Source: Primulina eburnea (Eukaryota > Streptophyta > Magnoliopsida > Lamiales > Gesneriaceae). From it: 64,000 nucleotides of DNA. The position numbers and the translations under genes were made by a program. The notes below the pieces were generated by a model. It had not been told where the DNA came from, ran no database searches, and saw only the letters and a list, made by a program, of their open reading frames with translations. Shown here piece by piece: positions 22,556 through 33,070 of this stretch (positions are counted from its first letter, which is position 1; each line of letters starts with the position of its first letter). The stretch lies in NCBI RefSeq assembly GCF_022965805.1, contig NW_027331260.1, forward strand, positions 778,382-842,381, written 5' to 3'.

Positions 22556-23392
22556 GATTTCAACCAAGAGTTTAGAACCAAGGTTTCAAGTGCTTGTAAG
22601 TGGAATCTCATTTATTGTGCTCACATGATACTATATGTATTGTTTTTCAATGGTTTTAAGGTGTTATTCCCTTCATTCGATTCATGTTTATGTATTGATA
22701 CACTTGTTATCTATATTGGAGGCATTTTATGTCTCAATTATTGAAAAGGGAATACAAGAGAAAAGAGTTTACAAAGTGTTTGTTTAAATGCCAAAGAGAG
22801 AATTCAAATGGATTTATGGATTGATAGATACATAGTCAGAGATTGCATGCAATTAGTTGATCAACGACCATAGGCTTATATCCCTCAGAGTTATCAATTT
22901 ATATCGATGGGATATAGGTACAGAGACAGAGATACTATATAGATATCAATCCAATACAGAGAATAGAGAAATAACATCTTATTGTTATGCTATGCTTTAT
23001 TATCCACATTTCAGAGTTGATGGTATTTATGTTTTTAAAGATATGATTTTCAGAGTATGCTATGTCTATTGCTATGTAAGAGTTCCACTTGCTGAGTTTT
23101 ATACTCATTTCAGTTATTTCATGTGATGCAGATAAGAGCGACAGGCCGGATCGTTGATTGTGGGCCGGAGTCATATGCATATAGAGAAGGAAGGAATAAG
23201 ATATTTTGTTGGCATTTTGGGCATGATCATAAGGAATGATATTTTGTATTTTTGTTAAATCATTTGAATGATCATGTATTCATTTTGGATGTAAATGTTT
23301 TATGGAAATGTATTTTGAAACCTTCCTCCCTTCAAGAAAAATTTTAAATTCCGCTGTATTTTAATTAAACGGGTCAGAGGTGTCACATTTAG

Positions 23393-23404
23393 TGGTATCA
23401 GAGC
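23393..23404 (+). promoter_or_regulatory. Primer binding site of element B (initiator tRNA-Met)
   Basis: TGGTATCAGAGC, five bases (TTTAG) after the LTR end. Confidence 0.93.
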
Positions 23405-23521
23405 ACCGTTCTTCGGACCAATGCATATGACTTCGTCTACTTTCAACTGTCCGGGTATGTCGTCTTCTACATCTATTCATTGTTATCTATTGATTTGTAT
23501 TTTGTGAGCACATTGTAGAGT

Positions 23522-26500
23522 ATGCCTCCTAAGAGGAAAGCCGTAGAGGGTGAGGATAGTTCTTCCTCTAGAGTTTTCGATGAGTTCGGCAAGTTGTTGA
23601 AAGAGCAAGCCAAGGTCCATAGTGAGAAGATCCAGCAGTTGCTTCGTATGCAAGGTGCAGGCCAGGGCAGAGGTCAAGTGAGAGGCCAAGTAGCTCAAGC
23701 AGTTGGTACCGATGGGATCTTTACTGCTTTCAAGAGGATGGATCCGCCTGAATTTGCAGGAAGCACTGATCCGTTAGTGGCCGTAGAGTGGATCAAGGCA
23801 CTCGAGGCTATCTTTGATCATCTCAACTACGAGGACAAAGACAGAATCAGTTGTGCAGTATTCATGTTAGTCAAGGCTGCACGTATTTGGTAGAATGAAA
23901 CCAAGGTTAGTGTTGATCTACCGGCTTTGAAGTGGCAAGAGTTCACCGATCTTTTCTACGATAAGTACTTCCCAGATGCACTTCGAGCTAGGAAGGTAAC
24001 TGAGTTCTTGGAGCTTCGTCAGGGAGGCATGAATGTTGATGAATACATTCTGAAGTTCGAGGAGGGCTGTCTGTTTGCCCCATACATTGCTTCCAACGAC
24101 AAGGACAAAGGTGCTCATTTCATTCGAGGCCTTAGAGCAGAGATCAGAAGAGATATCAACATGTCGAAGGCTGCGACGTTCAAGGAGATTGTGTCTAAGG
24201 CGTTGTTGGCTGAGCAAGACGAGAAAGACATTGCCAGGGAGAGACAGGCTAGACAGCAGGCCATTGCTCAGAGGGGTCAGGGCTCGAACCAAAGAGGAAA
24301 AGATCGTTTCAAGGGGAAAGGCAAGATAGAGTCAAGTCCGAAACTACCGGCAGTTCCATCTGATCCCGAGAAGCCTTTGTGTCCCAAGTGCAGCAGGCAT
24401 CATCGGGGAGAGTGCAGATTCGGCACTCACACTTGTTACCGTTGTGGCACTGCAGGCCACATTGCTAAAGACTGTCCAAGAGGAGCGAGTACAGAGAAGG
24501 TGCAGGGACGCATCTTTACTATGACGAAGGAAGGTATAAACCATGATTCTTCTGTGATCTCTAGCACTATTTTAATTTCAGGCAGAGTAGCTACGACATT
24601 GATTGATACAGGTGCTACTCATTCTTTTATGTCTGAATTGTTTTTGAGATCTTTGGGTATAGTTCCTTCTGTTCTTCCCCTCCAGTTCAATGTTGTTTTG
24701 CCTTCGGGGGATGTGTTGTGCCCGACATCTATTGTGTATGCGTGCTCTGTTCAAATTGATAAGCGAGTGGTTTATGCCGACTTGATTGTTATTCCAATGG
24801 TTGCATTTGATATTATCCTTGGCATGGATTGGCTTTCAACCTATCGTGCAGTGATTGATTGCGTTGCTAAGACGGTGACATTTGCAGATGATGGCAATAG
24901 GGAAGGTTTGCTCGACAGTGCAGGTACTTCGCTGGTCCTTCCTTTTATTTCATGTCTTGAGGCTAAGAAGTTGATGTTTAGAGGTTGTGATGGGTTTCTG
25001 GCTTCTATTGTTGATATGGATAGAATGGTTAAGTTGGATATTGATGATATTGATGTTGTTAGAAAGTTCTCTGATGTTTTTGAGGATGATGTGTCGGGTT
25101 TACCGCCGGACAGAGATGTGGAGTTTGTGATTGATCTAGTTCCAGGTACGGTTCCTATTTCCAAGGCTCCGTACAGAATGGCCCCTACATAGATGAAGGA
25201 GTTGAAGACGCAGTTGCAGGATCTTTTGGATAAAGGTTTCATTCGGCCGAGTTCTTCGCCTTGGGTAGCTCCGGTTCTTTTCGTCAAGAAGAAAGACGGG
25301 TCGTTGCGTCTTTGCATTGATTACAGAGAGATCAACAAAGTGACAATAAAGAATAAGTATTTGTTGCCACGGATAGATTATTTGTTCGATCAGCTGCAAG
25401 GGGCTACAGTGTTTTCGAAGATTAATCTGCGATCCGGCTATTATCAGTTGAAGGTTAAGGAGTCTGATATCCCTAAGACGGCGTTTCGGACCAGGTACGG
25501 TCATTATGAATTTCTTGTGATGTCTTTTGGTCTGACCAATGCTCCTTCGGTCTTCATGGATCTGATGAACCGTGTGTTCAAGCCGTTTTTGGATAGCTTC
25601 GTCATTGTTTTCATCGACGACATTTTGATCTATTCCAAGACTAGAGAGCTTCACTCAGAGCATCTCAGAGTTGTTCTTCAGTTGCTGAGAGAGAAGAGGT
25701 TGTATGCTAAGTTGAAGAAGTGTGAGTTTTGGTTGGAGCAAATTTCTTTTCTAGGCCATGTTGTTTCGAAGGATGGCATAGCTGTTGATCCAGCCAAGAT
25801 CGAGGCGGTTCAGAAATGGCCTATCCCTACCACTGTATCAGAGGTACGCAGTTTTCTTGGTTTGGCGGGTTACTATCGTCGCTTTATTTCAGATTTTTCC
25901 AAGATTGCCTTGCCGTTAACCAATCTGACGAGGAAGACTGTGAAGTTTGAGTGGTCCAATGATTGCCAGAGTGGATTTCAAGAGTTGAAGGATAAGTTGA
26001 CGACAGCTCCTGTTCTTGCATTGCCCAGTGGTTCCGAGAATTTTGTTGTTTTTACTGATGCGTCGAAGAAGGGTCTTGGTGCAGTGCTGATGCAGCGTGG
26101 TAAGGTCATAGCCTATGCTTCTCGCCAGTTGAAGGACTATGAGAAGAATTATCCTACGCATGATTTGGAGCTGGCAGCTGTGGTTTTCGCCCTGAAGATT
26201 TGGAGACATTATTTGTATGGCGAAAAGTGTGAAATCTTCACGGACCACAAAAGTTTGAAGTATTTGTTCTCTCAGAAAGAGCTCAATATGCGACAGAGGC
26301 GGTGGTTAGAACTTGTCAAAGATTATGATGTGACGATCAGTTACCACCCAGGGAAAGCGAATGTTGTAGCGGATGCTTTGAGCCGTAAGTCGAGTTCTTC
26401 TTTGAGTTCGATGATTCAGCAGCCGTTGTTGTTAGACTTGCAGCGAGAGGAGATAAATTTGGTGGTTCCGGGGACCATTTCCCGCTTTTCAGCGTTGGTC

Positions 26501-27922
26501 ATTCGGGATACTTTGACAGACAGGATCCGTAGAGAGCAGGCCATTGATGTTCAGTTGACAGAGATGAGAGCTAGAGCAGAGGAGAGAGGTAATTCAGAGT
26601 TTGGAGTGAATGGAGATGGTTTGATAACTTTCAAAGGCCGTATTTGTGTTCCTATTGGTGATGATATTTGGCGAGACATTTTGACTGAGGCACATACCGC
26701 GCCATATTCGATACATCCAGGCAGCATTAAGATGTATCAGGATCTTCGTAGACTTTACTAGTGGCCAGGTATGAGGAAAGATATTGCTACGTTTATTTCT
26801 CAGTGCCTAACTTGTCAGCAAGTGAAGATTGAGCATCAGAGACCTGCTGGGACGTTATTGTCATTGCCGATTCCTCAATGGAAGTGGGAGCATATTACGA
26901 TTGATTTCGTGATTGGTCTTCCCAGGACGCAGAAAGGTTTTAACTCTATTTGGGTTATTGTCGATCAATTGACCAAGTCAGCGCACTTTCTTCCACTCAA
27001 GACGACGTATTCCATGAACCAGTATGCCGAGGAGTACATAGCAGAGATTGTTAGACTTCATGGTGTTCCTGTGTCGATCGTGTCTGATCGTGACCCTAGA
27101 TTTACTTCAGAGTTTTGGAAGAGTTTGTACAGAGCTATGGGTTCACGGTTAGCGTTCAGTACAGCTTATCACCCCCAGAGCGACGGTCAATCAGAGAGAG
27201 TCATTCAGATTCTAGAGGATATGCTCAGAGCTTGTACCATGGATTATCCTGATAGCTGGGACTCTAAGTTGCCTTTGGTTGAGTTCACGTACAACAATAG
27301 CTACCAAGCGACGATTGGCATGGCACCGTATGAAGCACTTTATGGCAGGAAGTGTAGATCTCCCTTGTATTGGGATGAAATTGGTGAGAGGAAGATGTTG
27401 GGTCCAGAGTTGGTCCAATAGACAGCTGATGTTGTTGCTGTTATTCGAGAGAGGATGAAGACAGCGCAGTCGAGACAGAAGAGTTATGCAGATGTGCGTC
27501 GCAGACCGTTGCAGTTTGAGGTTGGCGACCATGTATTCTTGAAAGTAGCACCTCTCAAGGGTGTGATGCGATTTGGCAAGAAGGGCAAGTTGAGTCCGAG
27601 ATTTATTGGTCCATTTGAGATCTTGGATAGAGTTGGTGATCGAGCTTACAGGTTAGCCCTACCGCCAGATCTTGACAGAGTTCATAACGTTTTTCATGTT
27701 TCGATGCTCAGGAAGTATATTGCGAATCCTTCCCATGTTCTTCGCCACGAGCCATTGGATTTGCCGCCGAATTTGACCTATCAAGAGATTCCGGTCAAGA
27801 TTCTGGATCGCAAAGATATCGGCATCGTTAAAGTCCTTTGGAGGAATCATTTGATCGAAGAGGCTACGTGGGAACCAGAAGATGAGATGAGAGAGAAGTA
27901 TCCTGAGTTGTTCGTGCAATGA
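23522..27922 (+). pseudogene. gag-pol polyprotein of element B, single frame with four stops
   Basis: About 1,466 codons in one frame from ATGCCTCCTAAGAGG. Order: gag with MDPPEFAGSTDPLVAVEW and the zinc knuckle [14 protein letters not shown] (about 24436-24477); protease [15 protein letters not shown] (about 24601); RT with [20 protein letters not shown] and [12 protein letters not shown]; RNase [21 protein letters not shown]; integrase with [16 protein letters not shown], the core up to [19 protein letters not shown], and [17 protein letters not shown]; a chromodomain-like tail ending YPELFVQ. Stops (all TAG) lie at 23891, 25190, 26759 and 27419. The tail lacks about 8 residues (24 bp) after PVKILDRK compared with the tandem copies, removing the start of the chromodomain. 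Confidence 0.92.
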
Positions 27923-27950
27923 AGTCAATTTCGAGGACGAAATTCCTCTA

Positions 27951-27962
27951 AGGAGGGGAGAT
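27951..27962 (+). promoter_or_regulatory. Polypurine tract of element B
   Basis: AGGAGGGGAGAT directly before the 3' LTR, the usual primer for plus-strand synthesis. Confidence 0.88.
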
Positions 27963-29632
27963 TGTAATAGCCTAGCCCGGTGTACGGTACGGTTTAAGTC
28001 TTCGTATAAATATTGATTATTTGGTTAAGGTTTAGTTTAGTGTGATGTTAGAGTTGTGTTTATTGGGTTATTTGATTTAGATGTTAAGAGCTGTGTTTAC
28101 GGATTATAGTGTGGTTGGTTATTATTATTTTGTGGCATTGTTGATGTTCATGGATGGTGGTTGTTTTGTATCAGCGTTGCGGTTCGATTTTAGTTGCTTT
28201 TAAGATTGTTTTTGCCGTGACATCACCGCACCCGCGGTCCTTGCAGCAGCGCACCCGCGGTCTTGATTTTAGCATTTTGAGTAGAATTGCCGTGGAGATA
28301 CCGCACCCGCGGTGTAGTTGGTACCGCGCCCGCGGTGAAGGCACCGCACCCGTGGTAATGTTAGCACCGCATCCGCGGTCGTAATTTTCAGAGTTTTTGT
28401 GGGATTGCCGTGAGCTTAGCGCACCCGCGGTAAGGTTTGGAGCGCACCCGCAGTCGCGCACAGCAAAAGCGTGTTTCAAGATTTTAAGTGATATATTGGA
28501 TGATTGGTTCACTTTTTCCTCATTCTTTCCTCCTCTTTCTCGATTCCAACTCTTGGGAGACTAGGGTTTCTTCATTTTCTTCCTTTCTTTTCTTTAATTC
28601 AAGCTCTTAGTTGGTGATTGGTGTTGAGATCAAAGTTCTTCTTGGTTCTAGCAAGCTAAGGTAAGCTTTTGGTGTTGTTTATTCTTGGTTTTGGGGAGAT
28701 GTGATATGGGTTTGATGGATGTGTTGGTTTTATGGATTAATTGACATGGGTTTTTGATTATTGAGACGTTGATGGTGTTATTTATGGTTTATTGTTGTAG
28801 GATTTCAACCAAGAGTTTAGAACCAAGGTTTCAAGTGGTTGTAAGTGGAATCTCATTTATTGTTCTCACATGATACTATATGTATTGTTTTTCAATGGTT
28901 TTAAGGTGTTATTCCCTTCATTCGATTCATGTTTATGTATTGATACACTTGTTATCTATATTGGAGGCTTTTTATGTCTCAATTATTGAAAAGGGAATAC
29001 AAGAGAAAAGAGTTTACAAAGTGTTTGTTTAAATGCCAAAGAGAGAATTCAAATGGATTTATGGATTGATAGATACATAGTCAGAGATTGCATGCAATTA
29101 GTTGATCAACGACCATAGGCTTATATAACTCAGAGTTGTCGATTTATATCGATGGGATATAGGTACAGAGACAGAGATACTATATAGATATCAATCCAAT
29201 ACAGAGAAAAGAGAAATACCATCTTATTGTTATGCTATGCTTTATTATCCACATTTCAGAGTTGATGGTATTTATGTTTTTAAAGATATGATTTTCAGAG
29301 TATGCTATGTATATTGCTATGTAAGAGTTCCACTTGCTGAGTTTTATACTCATTTCAGTTATTTCATGTGATGCAGATAAGAGCGACATGCCGGATCGTT
29401 GATTTTGGGCCGGAGTCATATGCATATAGAGAAGGAAGGAATAAGATATTTTGTTGGCATTTTGGGCATGATCATAAGGAATGATATTTTGTATTTTTGT
29501 TATTTCATTTGAATGATCATGTATTCATTTTGGATGTAAATGTTTTATGGAAATGTATTTTGAAACCTTCCTCCCTTCAAGAAAAATTTTAAATTCCGCT
29601 GTATTTTAATTAAACGGGTCAGAGGTGTCACA
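27963..29632 (+). repeat. 3' LTR of element B (1,670 bp)
   Basis: Complete, TGTAATAGCCTAGCCC to GGTGTCACA. It contains its own palindrome array at 28224-28455 and the same intron-like segment near 28660-28800. Confidence 0.92.
28224..28455. repeat. Array of 8 CCGCACCCGCGGT motifs in 3' LTR of B
   Basis: Same layout as 21981-22210 with a few C-to-T or G-to-A changes (for example CACCCGTGGT and CATCCGCGGT), consistent with decay of methylated CpG sites. Confidence 0.9.
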
Positions 29633-29722
29633 TAGAAGCCTGTCAGGAGCCGCTCATTGTCCGTGCAACTGATGGCATCGGCAATCACCCCCCGCCCTCT
29701 TCGGCCCCGGGCCTCGCATTTC
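29633..29722. other. GC-rich filler of unknown origin between B and the rest of A
   Basis: About 90 bp, GC-rich (contains CACCCCCCGCCC and GGCCCCGGGCC), unlike anything else in the window. It is open in one plus frame (EACQEPLIVRATDGIGNH...). It may be a captured fragment or repair filler at a deletion join. Confidence 0.5.
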
Positions 29723-31125
29723 ATATTTTAGATTTTGATTTGTGAAGATCCGTCCTTCTGAATTATAATCCGAGTTCAGTACCATGTTCCTCTCGTTACA
29801 GGCTTCACACGTAGTTTTACTACATTTTGATATGATTTGAAAATATGATATTGAAGGAATCAGATATGAATGATATATGGTGTTCTTGATATGTTAGACA
29901 TCGTATAATTTAAATCAGACTGAAGAACAGATACCGTATCAAATTGTGATTTATCATATTTGATTCTATTGAGATTATACAGATTTGGGATCAGATTATG
30001 TTTGTCGATCGATTATGAGTTGAGATTGGTATCTATTGATATTTTTATTTCTGGGTATATTGAGATTGTGCAGTTATGCCGTTGAAACAAAATTAGATTG
30101 AGTTCTGATTATATCCAGTATTGATTTAAGTGGTATATTGATATTGTACTCCTCGATATTGTCATTGCCAGATTGATTATTGAAATAATCGAATTTGAGA
30201 CTTCGACTTCGTCATACAGAGAAAAGAAAGGTATAAATCAATGTTAACCGGGAGATCGACTCGAGTTAGATCTGACTTGAGTTTCCCAAAATCACATACT
30301 TTATTTTATTGCATTGATATTTGCAATTCATGAGATTGATATGCTTAGTATATTGATTTATAACGAATCATGCATTGAGTCATGGGCGGAGGTGCCTAGT
30401 GTTTGGGCGGATGTTCCTAGTTTTTGGCAGAGATGCCAACTCTTCGGCTGAGTTGATAAGACACTGGGCGTTTGGTTATATCGATGTTGTGTAGAAGTAG
30501 ACCGCCTTCTATTGCGGAGATTCGATAGATAGGAACAAAGTCCGGGAATAGGAACGTACCGCCACCCCAAATGAGAGAGTAGGTGGGAGATTTGTTACGT
30601 TCTTATTCAAACCGGGATCCCTAGATTAGAGAAGAGTCGAGTCAGAGATTAAGAGTCAAGAGTTTGACTTATGGTTTATATCAATTCATGTCTTTTAGAT
30701 TTTGATACATGTTATTTCATAAATGTTTATACTTTCTTATATGCTTTTATATGATTTCATGTTTATGTTGTTTATACTGGGAATGTTATTCTCACCGGAG
30801 TTATCCGGCTGTTGTTGGGTTTGTATGTGTGCATGACAACAGGTGGGACAGGATCAGGGTCGAGAAGAGGATGAGAGATTACAATTTAGCGTGGAGATTC
30901 GGGCCCAGAAGTAGAATAGATTTCAGCACTTGATGTTTAGTAGTTGAACCCTAGTTTGATTTTAATGTAATGGTACAAGACTCGTACTTTTATTTTGACA
31001 TGTATATCAGAATGACTTTATTATGTTCCGTACTTGTATTTAAAAAAAATTAGAACAAGTTTATTTAATTGATCCAATTATTCCCAAGAACGATTAAAAG
31101 ATGAATTAGCGTCCGGGTCCCCACA
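29723..31125 (+). repeat. 3' LTR remnant of element A
   Basis: Matches the inner two-thirds of A's 5' LTR from TATGATTTGAAAATATG (29829) to the end CCCCACA. It also keeps about 100 bp before that point (matching E and G) that the 5' LTR has lost. Start is approximate. Confidence 0.85.
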
Positions 31126-31130
31126 AAATT

Positions 31131-31391
31131 CAATCAATCAATGAGGGAGAGTTCCCTGCTTCTGCTACAAAGAGATCACTTGCAAGGAAGCTTAAGAGGC
31201 GTGCACATGTTGATCATATATCCGAGCTAGTCAAGGATGATGTGTTGATCCACATGATGCAGTTGAAGGAATGGCACTTGCTTCAAAGAATTGAAAATGC
31301 CTAAGCCTTCAAAAATAATAAGAGTCATGACTTGAATAATTGGTTTATGTTATGGCAAGATGTCGTAGGGAGTGGACTGGGTGATGTTGAG
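31131..31391 (+). pseudogene. Main part of an unrecognised exon-like coding frame
   Basis: 87 codons, in frame with 18877-18894, ending GTTGAG/GTATCA, a canonical splice donor. The peptide is polar and helical in look: EGEFPASATKRSLARKLKRR, then HVDHISELVKDDVLIHMMQL, KEWHLLQRIENA, and after one stop (TAA at 31302-31304) KSHDLNNWFMLWQDVVGSG. Composition and codon use do not resemble gag, pol or LTR sequence. With the acceptor at 18875-18876 it makes a 279-bp, phase 0-0 exon. I do not recognise the protein. It could be a real host exon disrupted by A, or a host fragment picked up by copia J. The stop suggests decay. Confidence 0.5.
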
Positions 31392-31474
31392 GTATCAATT
31401 TTATTCTCGATAAAATCTAGATTTGTTTCACTGATGTTGTCTCTTTATCTTTCTGCAAAACTTAACTTTCATCA

Positions 31475-31645
31475 GTTGATAAATAGTTAACAAACTGAAT
31501 ATAAGAACTGACAAATGATTAACTGACCCCAGTTGACAAACAGTTAATGAACTGAACATAATAACTGATAAATGACTAACTGACATGAGTTGATAAGCAT
31601 TTAAATGACAAACTGAATGAGCAGCAACTGACAAAGCATCGATAA
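31475..31645. repeat. 57-bp tandem repeat, about 3 copies, in the 3' region of J
   Basis: Units start at 31475, 31532 and 31589, each beginning GTTGA(T/C)AA and rich in AACTGA/CAGTTG. The third is diverged. Confidence 0.85.
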
Positions 31646-31651
31646 AATTGA

Positions 31652-32289
31652 TTAAGACAAATCAATTAAACCAAGTATATTGCGAAAGTGAGAAAAATTA
31701 GTCTTTGGCAGTGGTTTGTTGAAGATGTCAGCAGCTTGTTGTTCAGTTGACACATATTCCAGTCTGATAGCTTTCTTTAGAGCATGATCTCTGATGAAGT
31801 GATGCCTAACATCAATGTGCTTGGTCCTTGAGTGAAGAACTGGATTTTAAGTTATTGCAATCGTGCTCGTATTATCACAAAAGATGGGAGATTCTTTAGC
31901 ATCAACTCCATAATCTTTCAGTTGTTGCTGAATCCAGAGCAGTTGGGCACAGCAACTTCCAACAGCAAGGTATTCTGCTTCAGTTGTGAAGTAGCTATGG
32001 ATGTTTGCTTCTTGCCGAATCATAAGATCGGTCTGTCTCCAAGAAACTGACAAGATCAACTGGTGCTTTTACGATCTAGCTTACATCCTGCATATACTGC
32101 ATCTAAATATCCAAATAAATTGAAAGAAGAGTCTTTAGCGTACAATAATCGCACATTTTGAGTGTCTTTAAATATTTTAAAATTCTTTTGACAACAGTAA
32201 AATGCGATTGCTTAGGATTTGCTTGAAATCTTGCACACATGCAGATAGCAAATATAATATCAGGATGACTAGCACTTAGGTACAATAAT
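31652..32289 (-). pseudogene. Copia J RNase H and RT end, broken
   Basis: From the insertion point leftward: YLSASHPDIIFAICMCARFQ, VVKRILKYLK, then the RNase H core SYFTTEAEYLAVGSCCAQLL and CDNTSTIAIT. A stop replaces a Gln codon just after. Beyond it HIDVRHHFIRDHA, EYVSTEQQAADIFNKPLP and the end LIDLS with its stop at 31652-31654 are readable. The catalytic E and D are kept. A frame change lies between about 32060 and 32100. Confidence 0.85.
32285..32289. repeat. Target site duplication ATAAT, left copy
   Basis: ATAAT directly before TGTAATAGCC. The right copy is at 46657-46661. Removing the array and one copy restores an open copia reading frame (IGSLLYLSASHPD). Confidence 0.95.
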
Positions 32290-32501
32290 TGTAATAGCCG
32301 AGCCCGGTGTACGGTACGGTTTAAGTTTTGTATGTTTATTGGGTTTTGTGCTTTAGATGTTTAGAGTTGTGTTATGGGTTATAGTATAGTTGGTTTTATT
32401 GTTTTGTGGCATGGTTGGTATTGTTAGTTGTTGGTGGTTGCGTCGTTTCAGTGTTTCGGATCGATTGTAGTTGCTTTGGTGTGTTTCTTGGTCGAAGCCA
32501 T

Positions 32502-32723
32502 ACCGCACCCGCGCTTATGGAGTGGACCGCCCCCGCGGTCTTAATTGTTGGATTGTGGTGTTTTGGCCGTGAGTACACCGCACCCGCGGTGATGTTAGTA
32601 CCGCCCCTGCGGTGTAGACGGCACCCGCGGTGTTTGCAGGACCCGCGGTCGTATTTTTCAGGGAACTGTTTGGATTGCCGAGAGCTTAGCGCACCCGCGG
32701 TAATGTTAGAGCGCACCCGCGGT
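32502..32723. repeat. CCGCACCCGCGGT array in LTR 1
   Basis: Eight copies including variants CCGCCCCCGCGGT and CCGCCCCTGCGGT. Order and spacing match the array of element B, but the two lineages differ in flanks. Confidence 0.9.
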
Positions 32724-32929
32724 CATGCATTATTGAGGTATGGGCGAGATTTTTAGTACTTTATTGGAGTGGTTATCTTTACTCTTCCTCATTCTTTCCT
32801 CTCCAATCTCGATTTTCTCTCTAGAACCAAGGGTTTTCCTCCATTTCTTTTATTTCCTATCTTCGATCCAAGCTTTTAGTTGGAGTTTCGAGTAGAGATC
32901 GAAGTTCTCCTTGGTGCTAGGAAGCTAAG

Positions 32930-33070
32930 GTAAGCTTTTGGTGTGATTATCTCCTGGTTTTAGAGAAGAGATGTTATGGGTTTGATGTATTTGTTGGTTT
33001 AATGGATTATTTGACTTGAGTTCTTGGATATAGAGTTGTTGATGGTTCTATTTATGGATTGTTGTTGTAG
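32930..33070 (+). other. Predicted intron in LTR 1 transcript
   Basis: CTAAG/GTAAGC donor, TTGTTGTAG/GATTTC acceptor, 141 bp. Identical copies sit at 39310-39450 and 45690-45830, and a diverged homologue in B. Conservation of both splice sites between the B and tandem lineages supports it, but no transcript is available. Confidence 0.5.

Larger units (their letters stand above)
21813..23387 (+). repeat. 5' LTR of element B, lacking the first 94 bp
   Basis: Starts at the equivalent of 28057 in the 3' LTR (TGTTTATTGGGTTATTTG) and ends in GTGTCACA. The missing part, TGTAATAGCCTAGCCC onward, is present in the 3' LTR at 27963-28056. Confidence 0.9.
21813..29632 (+). mobile_element. Element B: Ty3/gypsy Tekay chromovirus, full domain set, four stops
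   Basis: 5' LTR (first 94 bp missing), primer site, single-frame gag-pol 23522-27922, polypurine tract, complete 3' LTR ending at 29632. It lies inside element A. It is the same family as the tandem array 32290-46656. The two LTRs are nearly identical over 1,575 bp, so insertion was fairly recent. In-frame stops in gag and pol make it inactive. No target duplication can be shown because the 5' end is truncated. Confidence 0.9.
18895..31125 (+). mobile_element. Element A: Ty3/gypsy Tekay-like element, pol deleted, hosting element B
   Basis: Plus strand: 5' LTR 18895-20492, primer site, leader, gag to 21812, then element B and a short GC-rich filler, then the 3' LTR remnant to 31125. The LTR starts TGTAATGCTCGAG and ends in CCACA. 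Flanks ACATT/AAATT suggest a 5-bp target duplication with one change. Everything from the end of gag through integrase and the first part of the 3' LTR is gone, so A cannot move. Confidence 0.85.

Noticed and set aside
23393..23404. tRNA-like signal TGGTATCAGAGC
   Set aside because: Primer binding sites complementary to a tRNA end, not tRNA genes; no cloverleaf around them.
32406..32756. 116-aa open frame conserved at 38786 and 45166
   Set aside because: It lies inside LTRs and over the GC motif array; conservation is due to recent duplication, and B's LTR lacks the same frame.
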